DNA of 58,115 bases from Actinoplanes aureus (GCF_015704865.1 NZ_JADQTO010000042.1:1-58115); one strand, 5' to 3'. Shown: positions 17,264 to 26,743, numbered from the stretch's first letter. Notes: a model not told the origin generated them from the letters alone. Numbers and translations are program-made.

Positions 17264-20089
17264 GTGGCTGACCAGCTCAGTCCGCGCAACGCGGCGGACG
17301 AGGGCCGGACGGGCCGGATCCGGCTACCGTCGCAGGCCGCCATTCCCGGTCGCCCGGCGGCCACCGCACTGCGTGACGCGTTGCGCTGGCTGGTGCGGGA
17401 TTCGGCCTTCGCGACCCTCGAGGAGCTGGGCTCGGCCATGCCCCGTGTGATGGGCCGCCGGCGGCTGTCCGAGCTGCTGAGCGGGCATCAGCTGCCCGAC
17501 ACCCACGACGTCGACGGTCTGGTTTCGCGGTGCGCACCGAAACGGCGGGCGGAAATCCTCGGCCTGCTTAGGGCGGCGCATGCGGAGGATTCCGCCGCCC
17601 GCACCCGTCCGGAGTGGGACCTGTCGGCGCTGGTCCGGCAGACGTCGGCGGACGGCCAGCGGCTGCCGCTGGTTAAGGAGATCACCGACTGGCAGCGGTT
17701 CGGGGTGCACCACCCGATCGCAGTCCTCGCCTCCGGGCAGGACCTGAGCGAGCGGACGGCGGCCGGCGTGCTGCCCGCTTACGTACTCCGGGAGCGGGAC
17801 CGCACCCAGCTGCGACCAGCACTGGTCGCTGCCGCCGACGGGCCACCGGTGCTGGTGCTGATCACCGGCGAGTCGACCGCGGGCAAGAGCCGGACCGCCA
17901 TGGAGGCGGCCCGGGCCGAGCTCGCGGATTGGCGGCTGCTCGTTCCCCGTACGCCGGACCTGTTGGCGCAGCTGCTGGACCGCCGCCCGAATCTGGCCTT
18001 CACTGTCGTCTGGGTGGACGAGGCCGACGAGTTCCTCCAGCAGAGCCGGGGCGCCGAGGTGCTGGAGCGACTCCTCGACTTGCCCTCAGGTCCGACGATT
18101 GTGCTGGCCACGCTCCGTACGGACGCCGAGGACGCGCTGCGCGGCACAGCGGCCGGACGCCGGCTCCGGTACCCCGCCGTCCGCCGGATCACCCTGCACC
18201 GCCGACCGCCGGCAGGAGAGCTGGCCGCCGAGCTTGACCGCGCCCGCCGCCTCGACGACCCGTGGATTGCCGAGGCTCTCACCAAGGTCGGCGACGGCTA
18301 CGGGCTGGCGGAGTGGCTAGCCGCCGGTCCGCAGGTGTTGACCGAGTGGGAGCAGGCCGGAGCCAGCGAACGCGATGTGGTCAGACGGACGGGCGCCGCG
18401 ATCGTGGCTGCGGCGATCGACTGCTACCGCGCCGGCTACACAACGCCCGTCCCTGAACGACTCCTGCACGAGGCGCACCGGCTCTACCTTCCCGTTCCGG
18501 CGGCCGCGGAGGATGCTGTCTGGCCGGCCGCCCTCGCCTGGGCGCGCGCCCCGGTCGCGGGTGCCACGGGACTGCTCATTCACCGGCCCGCGCGAGGGGA
18601 CCGGGCCTTCGACTACCTGCTCTCCCACGCACACCGCACCGGCGCCCCGGCAGTCGACGAGCGGCTCTGGCCGATCCTCGCCCGGCACGCCACCCCGGCT
18701 ACGCTCGCCACGATCACCGCGTCCGCAGCCCGCCACGGCCGGACCGGCCTGGTCCGCGCCTTGGAGGAGCGGTCCCTGGCCCATCTGACCTATCGGGCCG
18801 ATCACGGCGACGGATCAGCCGCCGAGTCGCTGGCTGCGCTGCTCGCAGGCCAGGACGACGTCGCCGGGTTGACCCGCCGGGCCGACTTACCCGCCTCCCG
18901 CGCCCTGGACAACTTGCTCTTCGAGCGAGGTGACGCCGCCGGGCTGGCACAGCGGGCCGAGACGAGCGACGGCGCCGGCTGGCTGCTCGCCGTCCTGCTG
19001 CACCGGCGCGGCGACCAGGCCGAGCTGACCCGCCGCGCGGACGACGGCGACCGGAGCGCTGCCCAGCTCCTGGCCCGGCTGCTCCAGGAACGAGGGGACG
19101 AGACCGGGTTGAGCCGGCGCGCCGAGCTCGGGGACCAGCACGCCGCCCAGCTGCTCGCCGCGCTCCTCGTTGAGCGCCGCGACGAGGCCGAACTGTCCCG
19201 GCGGGCCGGCGAAGGCGACACGTACGCGGCACAGTCGCTGGCCGCGATCCGGATCGAGCGCGTGGACGAGGCGGAGCTGGCCCTGCTCGCCGACGGCGGG
19301 AACCGCGACGCCGGCATGCGGCTCAGCCACCTGCTCGCCGAGCGGGCCGACGAGGCCGAGCTGAGCCGCCGCGCCGATCGGGGCGACCACTATGCCGCCC
19401 GCGCCCTGGTCGGCCTCCTGGCGGCGCGGCAGGACGAGACCGCCCTGGCGGAGCGCGCCGACCGCGGCGACGTGAACGCCGTCGTGGAGCTGGCCCGACT
19501 GCTGGCCGACCGGGGCGACACGGGAGAGCTGACCCGCCGCGCGGACGGCGGCGACCGGCACGCCGGGGCCGAGCTGGCCCGCCTGCTGGCCGCGCAGGGC
19601 CGCGAGGACGAACTGGCACGCCGCGCCGGGAACGGCGACGCCTACGCTCCGATCTGGCTGGCCGAGCTGCTGGCGGGCCGCGGCGACGAGACCGCGCTGA
19701 GCCGCCGCGCCGACGACGGGGACCAGAACGCCACCCTCAAGCTGGCGTTGCTGCTGCACAGCCGCGGCGACGAGGCCGAGCTCACCCGGCGGGCCGACGC
19801 GGGCGACCATCGGGCTGCCCGCGAGCTGGCCGCCCTGCTGGCCGAGCGCGGTGACGAGGCCGGGCTGGTGCGCCGCGCCGACGCCGGTGACGACGACGCC
19901 GTTCTGTGCCTGGCCAGGCTCCTGGCCGAGCGCGGCGACGAAAAAGCGCTGGCCGACCGCGGCGACCGCTGGGCGGCCCGCCTGCTCACCGACCTGCTCA
20001 TGGCGCGGGGCTCCGCCGGCGCAGGTCGCCCAGCAGGCGCCGATAGCGTTGGGCCAGGTCATGGCGGTCGCGGAGGACATCCGCGCTAA
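17264..20089 (+). CDS. STAND-like NTPase with a C-terminal 28-residue-repeat solenoid
   Basis: A 941-residue protein from GTG 17264; TTG 17231 is an in-frame alternative. Residues ~30-95 form a helical N-terminal domain like the XRE-type domains that precede actinobacterial STAND proteins. A P-loop NTPase follows: Walker A GESTAGKS (~202-209) and Walker B FTVVWVDEADEF (~247-258). From ~500 to ~916 come fifteen near-regular 28-residue helical repeats with consensus ERGDEAELxRRADxGDxxAA. STAND proteins are signal-triggered switches whose repeats sense a ligand. No catalytic effector domain is visible. Its last 92 bp overlap the 3' end of the convergent dynamin-like operon. The family is often seen in antiphage or regulatory roles, but the function here is unknown. 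Confidence 0.75.
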   Translation: MADQLSPRNAADEGRTGRIRLPSQAAIPGRPAATALRDALRWLVRDSAFATLEELGSAMPRVMGRRRLSELLSGHQLPDTHDVDGLVSRCAPKRRAEILGLLRAAHAEDSAARTRPEWDLSALVRQTSADGQRLPLVKEITDWQRFGVHHPIAVLASGQDLSERTAAGVLPAYVLRERDRTQLRPALVAAADGPPVLVLITGESTAGKSRTAMEAARAELADWRLLVPRTPDLLAQLLDRRPNLAFTVVWVDEADEFLQQSRGAEVLERLLDLPSGPTIVLATLRTDAEDALRGTAAGRRLRYPAVRRITLHRRPPAGELAAELDRARRLDDPWIAEALTKVGDGYGLAEWLAAGPQVLTEWEQAGASERDVVRRTGAAIVAAAIDCYRAGYTTPVPERLLHEAHRLYLPVPAAAEDAVWPAALAWARAPVAGATGLLIHRPARGDRAFDYLLSHAHRTGAPAVDERLWPILARHATPATLATITASAARHGRTGLVRALEERSLAHLTYRADHGDGSAAESLAALLAGQDDVAGLTRRADLPASRALDNLLFERGDAAGLAQRAETSDGAGWLLAVLLHRRGDQAELTRRADDGDRSAAQLLARLLQERGDETGLSRRAELGDQHAAQLLAALLVERRDEAELSRRAGEGDTYAAQSLAAIRIERVDEAELALLADGGNRDAGMRLSHLLAERADEAELSRRADRGDHYAARALVGLLAARQDETALAERADRGDVNAVVELARLLADRGDTGELTRRADGGDRHAGAELARLLAAQGREDELARRAGNGDAYAPIWLAELLAGRGDETALSRRADDGDQNATLKLALLLHSRGDEAELTRRADAGDHRAARELAALLAERGDEAGLVRRADAGDDDAVLCLARLLAERGDEKALADRGDRWAARLLTDLLMARGSAGAGRPAGADSVGPGHGGRGGHPR
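18761..20011 (+). repeat. Fifteen tandem 84-bp (28-codon) repeats inside the NTPase gene
   Basis: Units have the pattern [A/E]RGDE-x2-L-x-RRAD-x-GD-x2-AA-x2-LA-x-LLA. Ten central units are exactly 28 residues, with no indels; the second, third and last units are slightly short. Each unit would form two short helices. The period and Gly-Asp turn resemble Sel1/TPR-like solenoids but are shorter than either (34-36 residues). Confidence 0.8.
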
Positions 20090-22913
20090 CCAGGTCCGCC
20101 GGGGCCTCCAGGGCGGCCAGCTCGGCGGCGACGCTGCCGGCGACCCGTTCGCCCTCGGCGCGGAGCTGGGCGTGATGCTCGTCGACGAGCCGGCGCGCGT
20201 CGGCGTGTCCGGCGCTGCAGCTCACGTTCCAGGGATTCTCGATGCGCCCGCGGTTGTCGGTGATGTCCTTCGCGCGGCTCTCCCCGTTGAAGATCCGGTC
20301 CCAGAGCGAGTGCCAGATCGCCCGGCCGGCGCCACCGAGAGTTGTCTCGGCCGTGAAGAAGACCTCCTCGTGGGTGTAGGGCGGCCGCGCGATGCTCTGC
20401 TCCGGCAGTGCCTCGGCGACGAGCGTGGCGAACTTTCCGGCCATGCCGTTCAGCACCTCGCGCACCTGCGCCTCCGCGCCGGTGTTCAGGGTGGCGAACT
20501 GGCCCTCCAGCGTGGTCTCGACATCGTCGAAGGCGTCCTTGTCGACGAGGCCCTCGATGGTGAGCTGCACCGGACGGGTGAGCTGCTGCAGCCGGGAGCC
20601 GACCTGTTCCCGCGCCCAGAACCGTCCCCAGCCCGGTGACGTCTCCAGGTCGTCGAGAATGCGCTTCATCCTCCGGTGCTGGCTGCGGAGCCGGTCGGCG
20701 GCGGCCTTGCGCGCCTGCTCGCGCAGCCGGGACTGCTCGAGCTGCGCCTCGTGCCGCCGGGCCACCTCGGCGAGCGCGTGCCGGGCCTCGTCGATCCACG
20801 CCAGCAGGCGCGGCTCGCGGATCGTGGCGACGTACTTGCCGACCGCCTCGGCCAGGTTGTCGAAAGCCTGATTGCGCGTGCGCGTCTCGACGAAATAGGT
20901 GACCGGCCGGCCGACACCCATCCGTTCCATGTGGTCCTTGAGCAGGGTTTCCTGCTTCCTGGCATCCGTGCCTTGCGGGTCCAGGCTGCCGCGCCGGGTG
21001 AGGACGAAGAAGAAGCGGCTGGATTCCTGCCCGACGCCGCAACTCGCGAGGAACCGCAGATTGGCGGTGTCCTCCTTGCCTTCGAACGAGCCCGTGCCGT
21101 CGAAGCAGTAGATGACCGGGCATTTGCGTTCGGCGATGATGCGCCGCGCCATCTCGCGGTGGTGGGGTACGGGCGCATCACTGCCGGGCGTGTCGATGAA
21201 GGACACATGCTTGAGCAGCGGGTGGTTGTAGCCGATGCGCAGATGATGCACGCGGAGGGCGTAAGAAGGGACGGCCACTGCCCGCAGCGCCGTCTTTAGG
21301 TCGCTTGCGCCGAGGGGCGGCGGCGGCTGGTCGAACCGGTCGATGCGAGCGCTCCGCGCGACCGGCGCGCCGGGCAACTGCGGCGCAGAGGCGCTGCGGT
21401 GCGGGTAGACGAACTTCGCCGTTCCACCGGTGGTATCTAGGATCCGGCGGAAGGACTCGTCGTCCCGGCTCGCCGCCACGGCGTAGTCCCGGCCGTCCGG
21501 GCTCATGTCGGTGACCACGAAGTCGCCGGACGCCACCTCCCCAGACGCCCGCCACGCGGCGAACGCGGCCACCTCCTCCTCGGCCACCTTGAACCCGTCC
21601 CGGATGCCGCTCGGCCGCAGGAACCGCAGCTCGGTGGCGGTGAGCAGGTCGATGCCGAGTAGGCTCCGCTCCGGCGCCCACTCGATGATGTTGATCGTCG
21701 AGGTCTCCCGCTTGACGTTGGTGGGCAGCAGTACGGGGTCGCGGTCGTTGTTCTCAACCTCGAGCATCGCGTTGATCACCGACGACTTGCCGCTCGAGAA
21801 CCGGCCCATCACGGCGATCTCCACCCGGTCCTCCTCGACCCGCTGGGAGAGCCCGCCGAAGGAGGCCAGTTCCTGCTCGGTCAGCCCCAGCGACTCGTCT
21901 CCGGCGGCCGCGCGCAGCAGGCCGGCCAGCAGATTGCGGTCGTGGGCATAGCCCGTGCCGGGCGGCAGCGGAGGATCTTCGGTCACGACCGGCTCCACGA
22001 CGGGACCTTCCTCGTTGTACTCGTGCAGGCGCCGGGCGAGCCGGCGTCGCAGCCGGCGCATCTCGATCGCGTCGGCGAGTCCCGCCACGACGGTGATCCG
22101 GTCCAGCGCCTTGGTCACCGTCGGGATCCGCCGGGCATAGTCGTCAGGCATGGCGTTCTGAGCGGTCGACGCGAGCCGGGCGGTGTTGTCGACCCAGGCG
22201 GCGCCGAGGGACCGCAGGCGTTCGCGGCGACCGTCCTGGCCGGTCCGGATCTGCGTGGTGAGCTGCGGCGCGGCGCGCAGAGCAGCGACGGTCAGCCGGA
22301 GCAGCTCGCTCTCCTCGCTCTCGTCCGCGGCTGCCGGATGGAACCGCGCGGTGACCAGCGGCAGCACGAACGGGACTGTCGCGCCGGGGAACTCCTCGAT
22401 CCGCAGTTCGCTGCGCCGGGCCGTCAGATCTGGCGCGAGCAGCGGCTCGACGACGGCGCCGACCCGGTCCCGAAGGTGCTCCTCGAGTTCCTCCTCGACG
22501 TCGCTCGATCCGCGCGGCTGCCGTACGAAGAGGATCCCCATGTTCTCGCGGGGCAGGGTGTCCAGCTCCGCCCCGCCGCACGTGGTCGGCAGCACGAGGA
22601 GCCGACAGTCCCACCGGTCCAGCAGCCGGGCGGGGAGGGCGACGTCGACGCGGCGCAGGTTCGGCACGTCCAGGTCGCCGGGATCCCAGAGCCGGGCGGG
22701 AGTGGGCCGGTCGCCGGTGCGCGTCGGCGCCCACCGGCGCATGCTCGGCGTCTTCGCATACCGGAACTCGATGGGCACCGGAAGCACCCGGGTGCCGCTG
22801 TGCAGGGCGCCGACAGCACCGATGGTGTCGGCGAGCACGTCGTGCACGAAGCGCCTCTGCTCGGCGGGGGCCCGCGACACCACGGCCAGCGTGAACGGTT
22901 CCGGCACGCTCAC
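19998..22913 (-). CDS. Large dynamin-like GTPase, third gene of operon
   Basis: A 971-residue protein. GTG 22913 overlaps the upstream TGA as GTGA. A GTPase domain starts near residue 360: G1 GRFSSGKS (370-377), G2 thr in LLPTNVKRETST, G3 FIDTPGSD and a non-standard G4 position (VLTRRG). A long Arg/Glu/Gln-rich helical stretch follows (AEVARRHEAQLEQSRLREQA), as in the stalks of bacterial dynamin-like proteins. The first ~300 residues look like a decayed second GTPase fold (TLAVVSRAPAEQRRFVHDVL where a P-loop would be, DCRLLVLPTT where DTPG would be). Such proteins act on membranes. No transmembrane helix is obvious. Confidence 0.8.
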   Translation of the reverse strand: MSVPEPFTLAVVSRAPAEQRRFVHDVLADTIGAVGALHSGTRVLPVPIEFRYAKTPSMRRWAPTRTGDRPTPARLWDPGDLDVPNLRRVDVALPARLLDRWDCRLLVLPTTCGGAELDTLPRENMGILFVRQPRGSSDVEEELEEHLRDRVGAVVEPLLAPDLTARRSELRIEEFPGATVPFVLPLVTARFHPAAADESEESELLRLTVAALRAAPQLTTQIRTGQDGRRERLRSLGAAWVDNTARLASTAQNAMPDDYARRIPTVTKALDRITVVAGLADAIEMRRLRRRLARRLHEYNEEGPVVEPVVTEDPPLPPGTGYAHDRNLLAGLLRAAAGDESLGLTEQELASFGGLSQRVEEDRVEIAVMGRFSSGKSSVINAMLEVENNDRDPVLLPTNVKRETSTINIIEWAPERSLLGIDLLTATELRFLRPSGIRDGFKVAEEEVAAFAAWRASGEVASGDFVVTDMSPDGRDYAVAASRDDESFRRILDTTGGTAKFVYPHRSASAPQLPGAPVARSARIDRFDQPPPPLGASDLKTALRAVAVPSYALRVHHLRIGYNHPLLKHVSFIDTPGSDAPVPHHREMARRIIAERKCPVIYCFDGTGSFEGKEDTANLRFLASCGVGQESSRFFFVLTRRGSLDPQGTDARKQETLLKDHMERMGVGRPVTYFVETRTRNQAFDNLAEAVGKYVATIREPRLLAWIDEARHALAEVARRHEAQLEQSRLREQARKAAADRLRSQHRRMKRILDDLETSPGWGRFWAREQVGSRLQQLTRPVQLTIEGLVDKDAFDDVETTLEGQFATLNTGAEAQVREVLNGMAGKFATLVAEALPEQSIARPPYTHEEVFFTAETTLGGAGRAIWHSLWDRIFNGESRAKDITDNRGRIENPWNVSCSAGHADARRLVDEHHAQLRAEGERVAGSVAAELAALEAPADLVSADVLRDRHDLAQRYRRLLGDLRRRSPAP

Positions 22914-24397
22914 CAGCTCCGCGACCAGGCGAGGAGGGATACGACGTCGGCGTACGCGGACCCCCACGCGTTGCGCTCGTCGACGGCCGACGCGATGGCC
23001 GCCGTGCGCGTCTGCAGCACCGAGCCGGTGGCTGCTGCGTCGGCGCGCGCGGCCTTCTCCGCCAGCCCGGCCGCCACCTCAGCGAACCGGGCGAGCCGGT
23101 CCTTCGTCAGCGCCTCGAGATCGTGGGTGATCTGGATGGAGATGCGGTCCGAGGGTTCGTCGGCAGTGGCCCGCTCGACCATCTCCTCGATTTTGTCGAG
23201 GATGGCCTTGCCGCGGCGCAGGGCCGACGGCGCCCGACGCATCATCATTGTCCCGGCAGTGTTCTTCGGCGGCTCCGGTTCGGGCTGCTCACCGAGGAGA
23301 TCGGCCACATTGGTGCAGGTCTCGCGCAGCCTGGCCAGCACCGGCTCCAGGTCCAGTGAGGCCAGCGCGGCCCGGCGTTCCGCCAGCTCGGGGCTGCTCC
23401 ATGTGCCGGGCCAGGCCAGCGGTGGCGGCTCGTGCCGTACGTCGAGCTGGGACTGCAGCTTGCCGAGCTCCGTCTCGAAGCGGTCGACGCCGTCGCGGAA
23501 CTGGTCCCGGGCGGTGGGCACCACCCGGTCGAGGGACTCCTGGAACTCCTGCCAGCCCACGCGGATCGGCTCGGTCACGTCCGCCCAGTCGCCCTGGCAC
23601 CCGGCGGCCGCCCAGGCCAGCGCGCTGCGGGCGAGAGCGTCCGCGGTCAGCCACAGACGGCCTTCGAGATCACGGACGGCGCTTTCCACGGCCAGCGGAA
23701 CCCTGCCGGCCGCGTCGCCGAGGTTGACGACGGTGAGCGACAGCTGGCGCTGCGCCGTACGTACCGCGGAGACCTCGCGATCCCGCTGGCGCAGGCGTTC
23801 GTCGAGCCGGTTCCCGGAGGCCTCGGTCAGGACCCGGTTCAGCGTGGCGCGGGCGGCGGCCTCGTGCAGCGCGGCCGGGTCGCCGTCGGTCGCCTGCCCG
23901 ATGAACGTGGCGAACTCGGCGGCGGGACCGCTCTCGCCGGCGAACCACCAACGGACGCCGGAGCCGGCGAGTTCCGGCCGGAGCCGCGCCTCTTCAAGCT
24001 CGGCGCACGGATCGGCCCCGGACGCGCGGTCGATCCGGGTGACCACCAGGGCGGCGGGGCACCGCCACGAGCAGGCGTCCAGCAGATCGACGGCTTCCTT
24101 ACGGCTCAGCGCCCGGACGGCCGGGGTGGTCACCACCAGTAGGTCCCACGCAGGCAGTTGTGGGATCTTGCCGGGTTCATATTCGGCGACGCTCGCCGCG
24201 GGCTGGGCCGCCGCGATGGCGGCGGCGATTTGCGTACGCCCGGAGTCAGGCTCCCCGGCGACCGCGACCACCACGCCCCCGGCGAGGAAAGTCTGCAGCC
24301 CGCCCACCTTGTCCGCAAGGTCGACGAGACCGAGCCGGCGCAGCGCGTCGCCGGCAACTGCGGCGACCTCCGTGACGGACCTCTCGGCGGCGGTCAC
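22910..24397 (-). CDS. Dynamin-like protein with a degenerate P-loop, second gene of operon
   Basis: A 495-residue protein from GTG 24397, which overlaps the upstream stop as GTGA. The P-loop reads GEPDSGRT (48-55), with Arg in place of the essential Lys. The G3 region is DLLVVTTPAV instead of DTPG, but a G4-like LVVTRIDRAS (117-126) remains. The rest is helical, with a coiled-coil-like middle (RLRQRDREVSAVRTAQRQL). It probably lacks GTPase activity and may act as a partner subunit of the flanking intact GTPases. The size pairing with the 618-residue neighbour recalls mycobacterial IniA/IniC, but homology to those is not established here. Confidence 0.72.
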   Translation of the reverse strand: MTAAERSVTEVAAVAGDALRRLGLVDLADKVGGLQTFLAGGVVVAVAGEPDSGRTQIAAAIAAAQPAASVAEYEPGKIPQLPAWDLLVVTTPAVRALSRKEAVDLLDACSWRCPAALVVTRIDRASGADPCAELEEARLRPELAGSGVRWWFAGESGPAAEFATFIGQATDGDPAALHEAAARATLNRVLTEASGNRLDERLRQRDREVSAVRTAQRQLSLTVVNLGDAAGRVPLAVESAVRDLEGRLWLTADALARSALAWAAAGCQGDWADVTEPIRVGWQEFQESLDRVVPTARDQFRDGVDRFETELGKLQSQLDVRHEPPPLAWPGTWSSPELAERRAALASLDLEPVLARLRETCTNVADLLGEQPEPEPPKNTAGTMMMRRAPSALRRGKAILDKIEEMVERATADEPSDRISIQITHDLEALTKDRLARFAEVAAGLAEKAARADAAATGSVLQTRTAAIASAVDERNAWGSAYADVVSLLAWSRSW

Positions 24398-26250
24398 GCG
24401 GCGTCCCCCGTCCGCAGCTGCCGGGCGTCCTTGGTCAGCCTGCCGATTTGCAGGATGGCCGACTTCCACTGCTCGGCCTCCTGAACGAGACCGAGGCGTT
24501 CGGCGTCCTTGCCGCCGGCGGCGGTACGAGTCTGCTGGACCAGGCCGTCGAAGGTCTGGGCGTTCAGCGCGTAGAAGGGCTTGGCGGTCTTGTGGGCGAA
24601 GATCTGCTGCTGGCCCAGCAGCTGAATCCGGGCCTGCCGCTTGATCCGCTGGATGCGGGCCGGCCCGCGCCGCAGCACGTTGTTACCAGCCTTGGCCGAG
24701 AGCGCCAGCAGGGCCAGCTCGAACAGCATCCCGCCCGGGTTGAACAGCATGATCAGTAATGCGCCGTCGACGGCCAAGCTCACCGCCAGCCGGCGCAGGT
24801 GGTCGGTGATCTGATCGACCAGATCACCCGGGTCGAAGGACCCGCCGCCACCCGCGGCCCGGACATCCCGCAGCGCCTCCCGCCATTCGCCCTCCAGGAC
24901 GTGGTGGATCTCCCGGCTGATCCTGTCCACCGCAACTTCGGCCAGCTCGTCCGGAAAGATCGTCTTGAACTTGTCGACGAGATCCTGGCGGTATTCCTCC
25001 TCCACCTCCTTGTCGCGCATGTTCCACAGCACCTTGGCGCTGCCCAGCACCCCGGCGTCGGCTACCCGGTCGATGTAGACGTCGACCGCCTCAGCCATCT
25101 GCGCCATGTAGGCGCCGACGTGCAGATCGACGATCTCGCCGATCTTGGCGTCGATGTACTCCCGCCGCGGCCGCAGGATCTTGTCGATCTGCCCGGCGAT
25201 CTCGGTGACCTCGGTCTCCAGAGCCCTGGCTTGGCCCTCGCGCAGCCCCGCCATGCCGGCGGCATCCTGGCTGAGCCGGCCCAGGTCGCTGGTGACCGTG
25301 GTGACCACGCGGTCCAGGCGCTGACCGACGGCCGGCCCGGTGACCAGGCTCTCCCGCAGGCGGTCGCGCAACTCGACCAGGCCCGCCGCCTCCAGGTCCC
25401 GTTCGGCCTGCGCGGTTCGGCTCTCGTCCCCGGCCGCCCGCGCCGCCTCCAGTTCCTGCTGCGCGGCCAGCACACCGGGAGTGTCGAAGCCGATCGGGTC
25501 GCCCTCGATCACGTCCGGGAAGGCGGCACGGGTGCCCTCGATCGCGTCTTCGCGCTCGCCGACCTGGTCCATCCGGGTGACCACCGCGATCATGCGGCGC
25601 TTCTCGATCCGAAGCCGCTCGGCCAGCCGCTCGGCCTCCTCACCGCCGGGCCGCAGACCGTTGACGACCAGCACCGCCGCGTCGGTCAGCTTGAGCGACT
25701 CGATGGTGACCTCGTCGTCGTGGTCGTTCGCGCCCAGGCCCGGCGTGTCCACGATGATCAGGTTGTGCAGCAGCGGCGAGTCGATGGTTAGTTTGACCCG
25801 CACGCCCGCTCCGCTGTATTTGCGGCCCATGTCGGAGCGCTGATCGGCGTACACGGCCGCATCCTGCACGGAACCGCTGAAGATGACTCTGCCGTCGCGG
25901 GCGATCACCTCACCACGTTCCGGTGACGCACCCCAGATCTCGGTCACGGCGCCGGTGGTCGGCACGATCGCCTGCGGAACCAGGCCGGGCCGCCCGATCA
26001 GCGCATTGATCATGGAACTCTTGCCGGCCTTGAACTCGCCCACGACGGAGAGCCGAAACGGATCCGCATACCGTTCGGCCTGGACCTTGATGCTCTGCTC
26101 GGCCTGCTCGAACGTGACCGGGACTGATCTTTCCCAGCGGGCATCGAGGTGGGCGCTCTCCCGCAGCACCTGGCGGGCGAAGGCAAGAAACTGGTAGATG
26201 TCGGTTCGGGACGCCGATGGGCCGATGGGCATACCTTCGGGCACGGTCAC
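24394..26250 (-). CDS. Dynamin-family GTPase, first gene of operon
   Basis: A 618-residue protein from GTG 26250, placed five bases after a strong AAGGAG site; the frame is open further upstream but without a site. It has G1 GEFKAGKS (71-78), G2 Thr in VPTTGAVTEI, G3 DTPGLG (168-173), and G4 TRMD (225-228). A long helical region follows. Near residues 510-560 a hydrophobic stretch (LAVSLAVDGALLIMLF...MLFELALLALSA) is a likely membrane-insertion paddle, as in bacterial dynamins that bridge or remodel the cell membrane. It leads a three-gene operon with four-base stop/start overlaps, implying fixed stoichiometry of the products. Confidence 0.85.
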   Translation of the reverse strand: MTVPEGMPIGPSASRTDIYQFLAFARQVLRESAHLDARWERSVPVTFEQAEQSIKVQAERYADPFRLSVVGEFKAGKSSMINALIGRPGLVPQAIVPTTGAVTEIWGASPERGEVIARDGRVIFSGSVQDAAVYADQRSDMGRKYSGAGVRVKLTIDSPLLHNLIIVDTPGLGANDHDDEVTIESLKLTDAAVLVVNGLRPGGEEAERLAERLRIEKRRMIAVVTRMDQVGEREDAIEGTRAAFPDVIEGDPIGFDTPGVLAAQQELEAARAAGDESRTAQAERDLEAAGLVELRDRLRESLVTGPAVGQRLDRVVTTVTSDLGRLSQDAAGMAGLREGQARALETEVTEIAGQIDKILRPRREYIDAKIGEIVDLHVGAYMAQMAEAVDVYIDRVADAGVLGSAKVLWNMRDKEVEEEYRQDLVDKFKTIFPDELAEVAVDRISREIHHVLEGEWREALRDVRAAGGGGSFDPGDLVDQITDHLRRLAVSLAVDGALLIMLFNPGGMLFELALLALSAKAGNNVLRRGPARIQRIKRQARIQLLGQQQIFAHKTAKPFYALNAQTFDGLVQQTRTAAGGKDAERLGLVQEAEQWKSAILQIGRLTKDARQLRTGDAA

Positions 26251-26603
26251 GGAGACTCCTTGGCAGACGCTGCGACAAACTCGGCTACGGCGTCTGTGAC
26301 GGAGAAGTTCATCGATCTTGAACGAAATGGACAAACAGCTGGCGTCCACATCGGACGACCAGGCCACATCCGTCCAAGAGCGAGGGCTTTCGGTCGCGCC
26401 TAGGTTCTTGTCCCTTAGATAAAGGCGGTCAGGTACGGCGCGGAGCCAGTCGGGCATTTCGACGAGATCGAGGCTGGCCGGAAACGGACGCCTAGCTTGT
26501 CGTAAAGCGTTACCAATCCACGCCAGTGCATACGCCGGTTGAAGCGGCGTCCCCCGCGACGGCCGGCTAGCTCCTTGAGCAGGCGACCTCGTCGCGGGTG
26601 GAC
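26251..26603. other. Upstream region of the dynamin-like operon
   Basis: No gene supported. It presumably holds the promoter of the operon starting at 26250; I see no strong palindrome. Confidence 0.3.
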
Positions 26604-26714
26604 TGCACCGGCCCGAAGCTCGGCTTCGACTGCGGCACGATGTGCTGGCGCCGGCTACGCGACTGGAACATCGCCGGTGTCTGGCAGCGCCTGCACGAGG
26701 TTGTACCTGCCGAC
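26604..26714 (+). pseudogene. IS5-family transposase fragment
   Basis: The frame reads CTGPKLGFDCGTMCWRRLRD then WNIAGVWQRLHEV, matching the N-terminal region of IS5-type transposases (GMTCWRRLRDWxxAGVWxxLHxxLL). It is 37 codons with no start and no continuation. Confidence 0.65.
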
Positions 26715-26743
26715 AAATACACCCTCACTGTCAGAGGGCGTTC

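Noticed and set aside
18761..20011. Tandem repeats considered as a CRISPR or minisatellite array
   Set aside because: The period is exactly 84 bp, in frame, with no spacers; it is a protein repeat.
18887..20080. Minus-strand frame of 397 codons with its own apparent repeats
   Set aside because: Its periodicity simply mirrors the 84-bp repeats of the NTPase gene on the other strand.
21942..24644. Very long plus-strand open frame (900 codons) opposite the dynamin-like genes
   Set aside because: It is antisense to genes with clear GTPase motifs, its product is Arg/Ser/Pro-rich without domains, and high GC makes such antisense frames common.
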